Assembly (NCBI GenBank): GCA_039545315.1
Contig: BCIM01000016.1
Span: 62,001-126,000 of the forward strand
Length of the DNA stretch: 64,000 nucleotides
Reading direction: 5' to 3'
From: Kondoa malvinella
Taxonomy: Eukaryota; Basidiomycota; Agaricostilbomycetes; Agaricostilbales; Kondoaceae
The notes beneath the pieces are model-generated. The model was not told where the DNA came from. It worked only from the letters and a program-made list of their open reading frames with translations, and made no database searches. Position 1 is the stretch's first letter, and every line of letters starts with the position of its first letter. This document shows positions 23,063-33,467 of this stretch, piece by piece. The position numbers and the translations under genes are program-made.

Positions 23063-24440
23063 ATGTCTACCTCCTGCCTGCAGCTTAATCAGAACGTCGG
23101 AAGCCCGAATACATGTACAGGTGAGTCCGAAACGATCATGACGCTGTGATCCGATAGTGAATATGGATGTCTAGGCGAAATTGAATACAACGCCTATGGC
23201 TATCTCATCAACGAGCCTTCGACCTATGTCTTCACCGTCTTATTTGGATTAAGCTGTATCTTGCATGTTGCTCAAGCGATCAAGTTCAGAACCTGGAGCA
23301 TGCTTTGGACAGCAGCAGCTTGCGGCGCGTTAGAAGCGATGGGCTGGGGCGGAAGACTGGGATCTGCTCGATCTACAGAGTGGTTTCCCTTGTTCGGCGG
23401 GTTCTACAACTCTACGAACGAAAGTTATTTCTTGATGCAAATCTGGTGAGTCTACTGCGTTCAGCCAGGAGCGCTTCTGACCTTCGATTATTCAGTACAC
23501 TCATTATTGCGCCGTAAGTGTCTATGGCACTGATATGATGCTGTCTGACTCGTTACATAAGTGCTTTCCTCGCTGCGTATGTCCAATTTCTTTTAGCTGT
23601 AATCTTGGGCTGATGAGTATGCAGCGCCTGCTACATCATACTCGGATGGTCCATCAACCACCTGGGCGGCCAATACAGCCTGTTACGACCTCGCTTATAT
23701 CTCATCATTTTCGTTGCTGGCGATGTCGGATCTTTGGTTGTAAGTTGCTTCCTCTGCACTTACAGGAATCTGGCTGATGTCTGAGCAGATACAAGCTATA
23801 GGTTTGTCACAGTTAGTTCGGTCGCTCACGGGACTGATAGTTGGCTTTTAGGCGGTGGAATCGCGTCAGCGGCGGATGACATTGACGGTGCAAATCTAGG
23901 CGCAGACATCATGCTGGCAGGTCGGTATACATCTAAAACTCGACTACATCAGACTGATTGTCTGGATAGGCATCATCTTTCAACTCTTCATCATGCTAGG
24001 ATTCTTTACCGTCTTCTTCAGCTTCCTTGCCAAGCTACGGAAGGGTAAAGCAGCAAGGAGGCTCCAGATAGAACGCAAGCCTCTCATCTTACTCGCAGGC
24101 ATCTTTTCAGTCATGTTCTTCGTTTTCGTGCGAAGCGTCTATGTGAGAGCTCCCTTCATGTGCTGATATAAGGCTGATGTTTGCATTGTAGCGAGTGGCA
24201 GAGCTCAGTCAAGGCTGGGAATCTGATATCATCCATAATCAGCCGCTCTTCATTGCCTTAGACGGCGCAATGATGGTCCGTACTCAGCTCATGCCTTGAA
24301 CACTAGCTAATTTCTGCTAGACTGTGGCTCTCTGGCTTCTGAATTTCTTCCATCCCGGATTCTACCTGCCACGAACGAGTTTCCATGTCAAACAGAAGCC
24401 GGATGACGTAGACGAGAAGGCAAACGCTGTCCAAGCCTAA
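23063..24440 (+). CDS. RTA1-like seven-TM protein
   Basis: Starts MSTSCLQLNQNVGSPNTCTG, then after an intron EIEYNAYGYLINEPSTYVFT, a short extracellular N-terminus. Seven hydrophobic helices follow: FTVLFGLSCILHVAQAI, WTAAACGALEAMGWGGRL, IAPAFLAACYIILGWSI, YLIIFVAGDVGSLVIQAIGG, IFQLFIMLGFFTVFFSFL, LILLAGIFSVMFFVFVRSVY and LDGAMMTVALWLLNFFHPG. Signature residues GAxExxGYxxR (here GALEAMGWGGR), APAFLAAxxY, DxxSLxxQxxGGG and R(S/x)xYRVxExxxGW are all present, as in fungal lipid-translocating exporter/RTA1 proteins linked to lipid asymmetry and azole or sphingolipid stress. The tail is hydrophilic, PDDVDEKANAVQA. About 300 residues. Confidence 0.93.
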
Positions 24441-24608
24441 AAAGAGAAGATATAGAATGGGTGTAAGATATAGACTGATAGAGACACTTCATGTATTCGT
24501 TGCTGCAGTGATTAGATTGCAATGTACATATATGCACGCTTATATTTCACTTCAAGCATGCTGGCATTACCACTTTCTAAGATCATAATCGTAGCCAAGC
24601 TTACGACA

Positions 24609-26339
24609 TCACTGCAACCAAAAAGCTGCAAGTGCTTGGGTAGCAGTATATCGCGGAACTGTAAAGCGGTATGAGCTAGTCACTGAAACAAGCACAAGAA
24701 ACACACCTCTAGAGCCGGTGTATGCAGGCGGAGCGCGAAGACGATTGAGGAAATCCCCCACAGGGCTCGTTTTCAAATCTCTCTGCCACCGGATGACACG
24801 ACCTCCGTTTGCTGCAGGTAGCAATTGTCGAATGAATGCGTTGTCAGCTGCTGCTCGAGATCGAAGAGCACTGCGATTCACTTCAGAACGGTGAATGAAC
24901 CGGTCTGGAGACTCACTTCGTTATGACACCCGTCGGGTCACTGCTGCTTCGTACACCAAGCAACGTTCTCAGGCTTTCAGGCTTTCTCTTTTCCTCCTGG
25001 TATTCAATAGCCGCGCGCTTCATGTTGTACAGAGTATGACCCTGCATTTGCAGAACGATGTAGAATAGAGCGCCGATATCAACGCAGGGATCCCATACTG
25101 TCTCTTTCCATAGCGACGTGTATGTTTCGTTTGATAGATAATTTGTTCTGCCGATCAAACCCATCAGCAGAGGTTTGACGCCTTTGCCAGGCATTTGGTA
25201 GATTTCGTCCTGTTTGGCTGCTCAACACTGTTGCGAGTCCAGGAAAGTCAGACCTACCAGATTACCAATCTTGACTCTGCCCGGTATCATGAGATCGGAA
25301 GACAGAAAGACATGATGCGGGCAAAGCTCCCGATGCACCAACCGCTGATCGTGCAGATATTTCAAGCCTTTCAAGATTTCGGTCGTGTAGAATTTGAGTT
25401 GGTCTTCGTCGAGCTTCTTTCTTTCCTGTTTCATCTCCTGCAGGTATGCTTCGAGGGTCTATCGATCTGTCAGGGCAAGTCAGACCGGATCATCATGACG
25501 ATGCTCACGCAAGGATACTCCCTTAGGCAGAGAATGACTTCTACATTCCACTGTGCGCCAGCGACGTTCAAGTAACGTTCAGTGTAGCCGAACGTTTCTT
25601 CTCTGTATCCAGATGGGTCAATGGTGAGCTTTGAATTGCTACATCGACTTCACTTACATGTTGTCGTGAGTAAGTCTCAAGTAAATCGGGAGACGCTGTC
25701 AGACTAGCTCTTAGTAGGTCATCAGGGTCCAGCACAAGTTCATACCTTGATATGCCAGTAATGCTCGCTAGCCTCAGTCCTGTCCACGCTAACGCCCAGG
25801 AAGATGCGCTTGACCACGAGCGCGCCCTTGGCAATGGCGCTTTGTCTGACCTCACTCCTTCTGCCATATCCAAGAGTCTTGCTGTTTCTCATCGCTTGGT
25901 CAGGATGATCCAACGTGTCTTGGACCTGTTTAATCTCGACGGGTTTCAGAGGGTCCATAGTCGCATACTGAGGCTTGCCAGAATAGTCTCGAGATGGTAA
26001 AGGCAGGGCGTTTGGAAAGCTCTTCTTGGTTATGATGAAAGAATTGATGATTTTGACCTGCTTGAGCAGGTTCTTGGATTGACTCATTTGTAGGGCGATT
26101 CCGCCAACCTTTCTGTTTACTATATGAAATGATCAGGATGGGCGTATTGAGGGATGATGAGCCTTACGCGGGCTCATGAACGGTCTTCGAATGTTTCGAA
26201 GTAGTTTAATACGTTGCGCAAGCATGCTTCGCTGGTCCGCAAGCAGTCTTTCAACGCTACAGCCAGCATATTGGCTGGCATCGACATCGATAGACTTAGC
26301 ATTTAGGGCAGCTTGCAATGCCTTGTTTGGAACTATCAT
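24609..26339 (-). CDS. Pseudokinase-like protein
   Basis: A protein-kinase fold can be followed: SKTLGYGRRSEVRQSAIAK (glycine-loop-like) and ALVVKRIFLG (beta-3 with Lys), then DEDQLKFYTTEILKGLKYLH (helix E). The catalytic loop is HRELCPHHVFL where an active kinase has HRDxKxxN. The DFG region is VKIGNLVGLT. PCVDIGALFYIVLQMQG corresponds to helix F (DxWSxG). Catalytic Asp, Lys and Asn and the DFG Asp are all replaced, so I infer a pseudokinase or scaffold. The N-terminus (MIVPNKALQAALNAKSIDVD) and a basic linker precede it, and about 90 residues follow. ATG 26339 is preferred, though the frame is open to 26477. An exon joins through acceptor ATAG at about 26112. Partners unknown. Confidence 0.65.
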
Positions 26340-26813
26340 GCTTTCGAAGATGCCTTCCAAGATGTCGGAATCAGAATTAGGACAGAGAGATACGAATAGA
26401 TAGTGCAAGACAAATGCGAAAGACAGACGAAAGAATGTAGAGGGATGACAGCAACTGAAGATGGGAGTCAGGAGCAACAGCTACAGCCGGACAGGACGAC
26501 TTCAGTAGGCTATGCAGAGCGAATCGCTCACAAAGATGATACAGACCAAGCAAGTGAAAGCGAGCGTTATAGATATGTGTGTAGCCTGTACCATATGGCA
26601 ACAGACAAGCTAACGCCAGAAATCGAGATGAGGGCGGCTGGAAGCACGCGCAAAGGGCCGCTTTTAAGTTCAGCGGGTTATGAGACAATGTTGGTGACAT
26701 AGAGCAATGCACACAGCAGGATAGGCTGGCCGTGCGAGACAAGAGCCGACCTCAACGCGAACTCGACTTTGACCCGTTTCCACGACTTGCACGACTGCCA
26801 GCTATGTCTGCTG

Positions 26814-29800
26814 AATACACCTGTGAGCTCATCCACAGATATTCTGCAAAGACCAAAGTCGCTAATGTGTCGTTCTCGCGTGACCAGACGTGTAAATCTC
26901 TTTGAACCTGCAGTCCGCGGATTCAAAGGCTCACGAGCTTCTTGCAGGGTGGATGACGACTCGCAGAACTCGCCTACGACGCAAGAACTGCGAACCGCGC
27001 TCGAAAAGGGCAGCGACGACGTGAAGCTCAATGTCCTGCGCACCATAATCGTTTCCACTCTGAATGGTCAAGCACACCCTCAGCTGCTCATGCCCATCAT
27101 TCAGCATGTCTTACCTTCGAAAAACAAGGCCATCAAGAAATTACTGCACTTCTACTTTGAAGTCTGCCCGAAATTGGACGAGAACGGTAAACTCAAGCAA
27201 GAGATGATCCTCGTTTGGTCAGTCCCTCTCGCCGTGTACAGAGTCTATATTCATAAGTGCATTCAGTAACGCCATTCGAAACGACCTTCAACACCCAAAC
27301 GAATACATCCGAGGCGCGACCCTACGCCATCTACAAAAAATCACCGAGCCTGAACTCCTCGAACCTCTCATTCCTACCTGTCGCTCGTGTCTCGAGCATC
27401 GTCACTCTTACGTCCGCAAGAATGCCGTGTTTGCAGTCTACCAGATCTACCAGCGCAACGAGAACCTCATACCAGACGCACCGGAACTCATCCACACTTT
27501 CCTCATAGCCGAATCAGACTCGACTTGTCGCCGAAATGCCTTCATCATGCTGGCTCACTGTGCGCCCGCACGAGCTATTGACTACTTCCTTTCCGTCTAT
27601 GATGGTCTCGGTGGTTTGGACGAGCAAATGCAATTGGCCGCGATCGAGTTGATCCGCAAAGACGTCAAAGATACCAAAGGCGAAACGCAGATGAAGGCCA
27701 GATACATTCGCGCCATCTTTCAATTGCTTAGCGACAAGACCGAATCAAGAAGCGTCAAATACGAAGCGGCCGGCATGCTCACTTCCCTCACCCAGAACCC
27801 TGCTGCCGTCAAAGCTACTGCCACAGCTTACATTGATCTCATTGTCAAAGAATCGGACAACAACGTCAAGCTCATCGTCCTTGACCGTGTAGAAGCCCTT
27901 CGAGCGCGCAACGATCAAGGCGTACTGGACGATCTTGCCATGGATATCCTTCGAGTCCTCAGTTCCCCTGATATGGAAGTCAAGAAGAAGGCTCTGCAAA
28001 TCGCTTTGGATCTGGTATCGAGCAGGAATGTGGAAGAGGTTGTGCAGTTCTTGAAAAAGGAACTTGTCAAGACGCTGGATGCACAGTATGAGAAGGTCGG
28101 TTTCACGCTACACTGTGTCACTACAGATGACTCAACACGGCTTTGTAATCGACAGAACACTGAATACCGCCAAGTCCTGATTCAATCCATCCACACTTGC
28201 GCTATCAAGTACTCTGAAGTAGCGTCCAATGTCGTTCACGTCCTTCTCGAGTTCCTCGGCGACTCAAACAATACTGCAGCAGTAGACGTCATTAGTTTCG
28301 TGCGCGAAGTAGTAGAAAAGTTCCCGGATCTGAGGAAAGGCATCATCGAGAAATTGAGGGACACGTTCGTCGACATCAAGAGCGGAAAAGTCTTCCGTGG
28401 TGCGCTTTGGATCGTTGGAGAGTATGCGGCGGATGTGGAAGGTCAGTGTTTGTGTTAGCAGCGAGGAGATCGAGCTGATACAGGTTGCAGATCTCGAATC
28501 TGTCATGGAGCAGATCAGGAAAGTTGTGGGCGAAGTGCCTATCTTGGCTTCAGAGCAGGTAAAAACAATGTCTCGCCCGTCAGTCTGATCTGATGCCGTC
28601 GCATTGTGGTTACAGCGCCTTCTAGATCAAGCAGAAGCAGACGCGAAAGAAGCCGAAGAAGCTATCGCAGCTGGACCAAAGTCGCATACCAAAGTACTGG
28701 CAGACGGTACCTACGCTACTGAGACCATCTACTCTTCTTCGACTGCTAAGCTGGATGCTGTCAAGTCGGCCTCAAAGCCGCCTCTACGATGTGAGTCGTG
28801 AACATGCGAGAATCAGAGAGATGCTGATTTATCTGCAGCTCTCATACTGGGAGGCGACTACTACACTGGCACTGTCCTCGCTTCAACCCTTACCAAGATT
28901 GTTTTGCGCTTCGCCGAGCTGTCGCAAGATCAGAGAAAAGTCAACGAGCTTCGTGCGGAGGTTTGTTCAGCTCAATTCTCATGTCAGAAACCCAATGCTT
29001 ATCCTGCATCAACAGGCTATGTTGATAATGACTTCAATGATCCGCATTGGTCAATCTCCCTTCTCCTCCGCTCCCATAGATGAAGACTCGGTCGAACGCA
29101 TCACAACCTGCTTGCAATCGTTAGCCAATGTGGGCATCAAGCGAGTCTTCCTTGAAGACACACAGGCAGCTTACACCAACATGATCGCTCACGAGGAGAA
29201 GAAGCTTGCCGAGAAGAAGGCGAAAGAGGGCAAGATGATCAAAGTGCAAGCGGATGACCTGATTTCTTTCCGTCAATTCTCGAAGAAGGCTGGCACTGAT
29301 GCTGATGAGGTGTGTTGCATGCTCCCGGCAGTACATGGCGACTGACGCGTTGTGGTCAGTACGATGCCGATATCACAAAGGCAACCGGCGTGGCAGAAAC
29401 TACCAAGGACGACTTCCTCTCCAAGCTTAGCAGAGTGGTACAGCTTACAGGCAAGTTCGACTTGTTTTCCTTCAGCAGAGACTGATAAGCAAGCGCGTCG
29501 CACTGCAGGTTTCTCCGACCCTGTCTACGCAGAAGCCTACGTCCACGTACATCAATTCGATATCAACCTTGGTGAGACATACACTTGTCGGATACACTGA
29601 AGCTGAGCATTGCTCTAGACGTGCTCATCGTCAACCAGACGACCGAGACTTTGCAGAATCTGACCGTCGAATTCGCAACGCTGGGCGACTTGAAGATTTC
29701 GGAACGGCCAGTAGCGCACACGCTTGGCCCACATTCTTTCCAAAGTATCAAGACCACAATCAAGGTCTCTTCGACCGAGACGGGTGTCATTTTCGGCAAC

Positions 29801-30451
29801 ATCTTCTACGACGCTCACGCAACAGCAGACAGCAAAGCTGTTGTTCTCAACGATATCCACATTGACATTCTCGACTACATCAACCCTGCTTACTGTAATG
29901 AAACTCAAGTGCGTACACATTAGACTTTAGAATTTGGCGAGAAGGTCTCACGACTCTCTAGTTCCGAAGCATGTGGACCGAATTCGAATGGGAGAACAAG
30001 GTCAACGTCAATACTACCATTACTGATCTCCGCATATGTGAGTAGCCTTGGCAAACTAGGACTCTCTTGCTTACCTTACTCCACAGACCTAAATCACATC
30101 ATGGCGTCGACCAATATGTCTTGTCTGACGCCAGATGCTGCGCTCTCGGGCGATTGCGGCTTCCTCTCGGCGAACATGTATGCGAAGAGTCTCTTCGGTA
30201 AGCTTGTCTTTGTGTTGCCAAGAGCAGCTGCTCATTTTCCGGCTCAGGCGAAGACGCTCTGGCGAATCTGAGCATCGAAAAGCTTGCAGATGGCACACTG
30301 CAAGGACATGTCCGCATCAGATCGAAGACTCAAGGCATCGCTCTGTCACTTGGAGATCGTATTACCTTGTACGTTTTCTGCTGCGCGACCGGGCAATCAG
30401 CTGAACTCTAGTTTCCCACAGAGCACAAAAGGCAGTTTCGGCCTAGAATAG
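26814..30451 (+). CDS. SEC26: Coatomer beta subunit (beta-COP)
   Basis: Adaptin-like solenoid starting [20 protein letters not shown], then [60 protein letters not shown] and [20 protein letters not shown]. These are diagnostic of beta-COP. It continues through [40 protein letters not shown] and an appendage domain ([60 protein letters not shown]). It ends [12 protein letters not shown] at 30451. It is a core of the COPI coat for Golgi-to-ER and intra-Golgi traffic. About 960 residues, normal. The first 15 codons depend on an uncertain first intron after MSAEYT (26814). Convergent with the next gene, 95 bp between stops. Confidence 0.95.
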
Positions 30452-30546
30452 GTTATCCAGAGTAGTTTGCGGGCAGCTGTGCTGACGTGCAATGTGTATG
30501 AATTACATGGAAGGTGTTACAAAAGGACGCTCTACGAGAACCAAGA

Positions 30547-31956
30547 CTACGGTATCGAGCTCAGATCAAGATCATCGTCAAGAGCAGCATCAAACTCGTC
30601 GAGATCTTCATCCTCTTTCTTTACTTCATCCTCTTCTACTTTGATTTTCTTGCTTGGACTTGGAGCATCTGTTGTTAAAAGTGTAGACGGTGCAGGCTGA
30701 GGATCTTGCTCGACTTTCGGCTTATGTGTCAGATGACGGCGTAAGGCAAGTATGTCTGCCAGGCGCATTTCTGTCTTTTCTCCCCAACCGCCGCCAGCTG
30801 GTCTGAAATCCATGTAGAGGCCAAAGCTGTTGCTCTTCATGAGCTGGTGAAGATTTACGAAAGAAAGGGCTTACCCTTTCTCGTTCAGCTCCTTTGGCGG
30901 AAAGGATTCAGCTAGCAGTCTCATCGCGCCTACATCTGCATCAGCTCTAGTCCGCCGGGCACAAAGGCTATCTAGCATACCTATCACGCTGCCGAGCTGC
31001 TGTCTAAAGCTCCGTTGTAGATAGCCATACGCTCGGTCAGGCTGAACCATCTCTCCCTTGACTACACCACGCCATTGCTCGTCCTGCCTCGAGATGACGG
31101 GAACTTGCCTGCCCATCAAGTCCACATAAGGCTGCGACTGATTCTCTTCGCCAACTGATTTCTTAGGCGAGTTCAAGACACCGATGCTGACGCCTTTGGA
31201 CACTGCGTTCGCTTCTGTGTACTGGAGGAGATATAAGCTTTAGTATGAAGAGCTGAAGCAATAGCAGACTGACTGCTTGAGCCAATGACAAAGCTTCTTC
31301 ACGGTTGAACGATAGCTACAGACAAAGTCACAACCTTCACCAAAGATAAAACAGAGAGCTTACTCTCTCTGCTACAACGCAACTCCAAGCCGTCATGCAT
31401 GGCGCCCTGTTGATGACTACAGATTGAGTTTCGAGTAGCTGCTCATCGTCTGAATATCTGCCTCGAGCTTAGGCCATGTAACATACCTCGACCTCGTGCT
31501 CTTCCTTGAAATCGAGACTGATCTGCGAAGTAGAAGGCCCGCTGGGCAACGGTTCATCGAGATCAGCTTCCCTCGGCCGCTTCTTTGACTTGGGCGATCC
31601 TGCTGCTTTGCCCTTGCCCTTCCCTTTCTTGCCAATTGATAGCAATAGCTTTCGCACAGCAACATCATCTATACCGAGCTGCACCAGAGCTTCTTCGGAT
31701 AGAGCAGCGACTTTCTTAGGCGAATTAATCTGATTCTGTCGCAAAGATCAGCTCTCGTGAAGCGCAAAGAGACGACCATACTTTAAGCAGACTGCCAGCA
31801 ACGGATACGCTTTGCATCATGCTCAGGCCATTCGCAGTCAGATGAGCGAGAAATCTGTCGATCAATAGCAGTCAGTGTTACGAGGTAAACTGGACGCAGA
31901 GCAGCTCGCTGATTGAGAGGCAGAGGCTCTGCAGAGAGCGCGGCTTTCGGTGGCAT
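30547..31956 (-). CDS. Conserved uncharacterised protein with INRAPxxTxW domain
   Basis: Starts MPPKAALSAEPLPLNQRAAL. A Lys/Gly-rich linker (SIGKKGKGKGKAAG) follows helical EEALVQLGIDDVAVRKLLLS. The conserved part, across three introns, reads SVVINRAPCMTAWSCVVAER, LSFNREEALSLAQAYTEANA, VSKGVSIGVL, then VDLMGRQVPVISRQDEQWRG, YLQRSFRQQLGSVIGMLDSL and LYMDFRPAGGGWGEKTEMRL. It ends in an acidic tail (VEEDEVKKEDEDLDEFDAAL). From memory this matches a family of short bacterial hypothetical proteins (INRAPVxTLWAAVVAERLGF ... KG ... LG ... FRPxxPxGxxGWGxKGxLDL), known in some fungi. No function is established that I can state. The N-terminal SAP-like segment and acidic tail hint at a nuclear role, by inference only. 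Confidence 0.75.
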
Positions 31957-32093
31957 ACTCAGAGATGCTCAGATGTCTATGGCTGTTTGCGTCAAGAGAT
32001 GTTTATATGACGCGCTCGAGAGATTTATCAAATTGCAGATATACAGCCAGAGCCACTACTAAACTTTAGGTTTGGGAATGATCAGACAACCGC

Positions 32094-32346
32094 TCATGAT
32101 GTCGATGAGCAAAAGCTCGTCAATCCTTCTGCCTCTTCACCTGTTTCACCAACATGCGTAGTGAATGCCGCAGTGCTCGCGCTCACGACAAGCTCCTTCC
32201 TGACTGCTCGCAGGCTTTGCGAATGTGCGCACGAGAAAGTTGGACGAGGGAACCGAGGACACCGCTTCTTTAGCCTTGAGGCTTGTTGAGGCCAGATTAA
32301 GCCAAACGGGAAGGACAGAAAAGGCAGGAAGGAAGAAGTAGGACAT
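32094..32346 (-). CDS. Possible small protein, unrecognised
   Basis: Open frame starting MSYFFLPAFSVLPVWLNLAS at 32346 with a hydrophobic N-terminus. A strong intron (GTGAGC donor, AACAG acceptor, 46 nt) could extend it to the stop at 32094, giving about 68 residues. It lies between two minus-strand genes with room for its own promoter. No family recognised, and it may be untranslated sequence. Confidence 0.3.
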
Positions 32347-32499
32347 TGGGTATTATTCTCATATCAGGTATCATACTCATATCGCATACAGATTACAGGG
32401 TATATTCGCAAACATACGAACCAGCATATCAGGAGCGCAGCCAAATATCAAGACAGCGCAGCGAAAGTTTCTAGGATGCAGCCCAGCAGAACGCAGAAG

Positions 32500-33467
32500 C
32501 TATACGAGCAGGAGAAAGTTCTCGTCATGCGTGCTGCAAGGACTAAGGCAAAGTTTGATGTGCGGAGACTTTTTGGACCTACACCAAGTCTTGAATGGGC
32601 CAAGGCAGAAGAGCTGGGTGACAAGTAGAGCTATCACGAGGATTGCACAGATGTAGAAGAACACCATCGCACTACATCTCATCAGCGACATGCATCGCAA
32701 GACAATCAGAAAGACCTACAGACCGGGCCTAGATTCTTCCCTGACCACATCATCGTTGTCAAACAGAGTAGATAGTCGATGTTTTCTTTCCCAGAACGCT
32801 AGCATCGTGCAGATGAACGCACAGAAAGCGCTAGCTAGGTATACTGCATAGTACGTTATAAGGCAATAGCAGACAAGCGCCGTAAGCGGACTCACAAGCC
32901 AGAAAGACATGCTCCAGATTTGTGCGCTCGGCGTCCTTGACTACCAGACAAATCTTGCATGAGGGATGCAACCGATAATAGTGCACCGAAAAGCTCACAT
33001 GTCAGCGGTCTGTAAGATCAAAGAGTCAGACTTTTGTACCCACAGGTAGTTGGAACATACCTGATCTTTGCTTCGGATCCTTCGAGTGGGACAAGCAGAA
33101 CACAGGCTAGCAGCTGAAAATTTGATGTTTAGTCAGATTTTTCACATAGAGTACGTCACTCACGATCGCTCCGAGAGCGAATAGTATCTGGTTCAGATCA
33201 GTCAATGTCATCGACTGTATAAGCTTAACTCACCGATGTGATGGCATGCAAGCGAACAGAAGTTGCTCTAGGCGGTTCTATTTCGAACTGTGCATGCTTA
33301 TAAGACAGCATCATTGTATCAGACGAGCAGCGTACCTGGTCCTCATAGTCATCGTCCTTCTTGCGAGCTGCAGCGTTCTGCTGTTGATACTTGTTTAGGT
33401 AGTATGTGTAATAATAATTTTGCAGAGCTTGTTGTTGCTTCTGTTGCGCTTGGGTAGCTGGGTACAT
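32500..33467 (-). CDS. Small four-helix membrane protein, unrecognised
   Basis: The first exon is Gln/Tyr-rich: MYPATQAQQKQQQALQNYYY, KYQQQNAAARKKDDDYEDQ. Splicing gives FEIEPPRATSVRLHAITS, then helix ILFALGAILLACVLLVPL, EGSEAKIRPLTF, KDAERTNLEHVFLALYLASA with FCAFICTMLAF, and then WERKHRLSTLFDNDDVVREE. A last helix is MVFFYICAILVIALLVTQLF, followed by a basic Cys-containing tail ending NFLLLV. Three to four helices in about 230 residues. Six short introns, each phase-consistent. The region between helices 1 and 2 forced one specific acceptor (TAG before TCAAGGACGCC). I do not recognise a family. The Q/Y-rich N-terminus is unusual for a membrane protein and may be a low-complexity interaction tail. 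Confidence 0.55.

Noticed and set aside
30547..31956. ORC6 as the identity of this gene
   Set aside because: The N-terminal helices and acidic tail first suggested it, but after splicing the core INRAPCMTAWSCVVAERL and GGWGEKTEMRL fits a different uncharacterised family and lacks ORC6 cyclin-box features.
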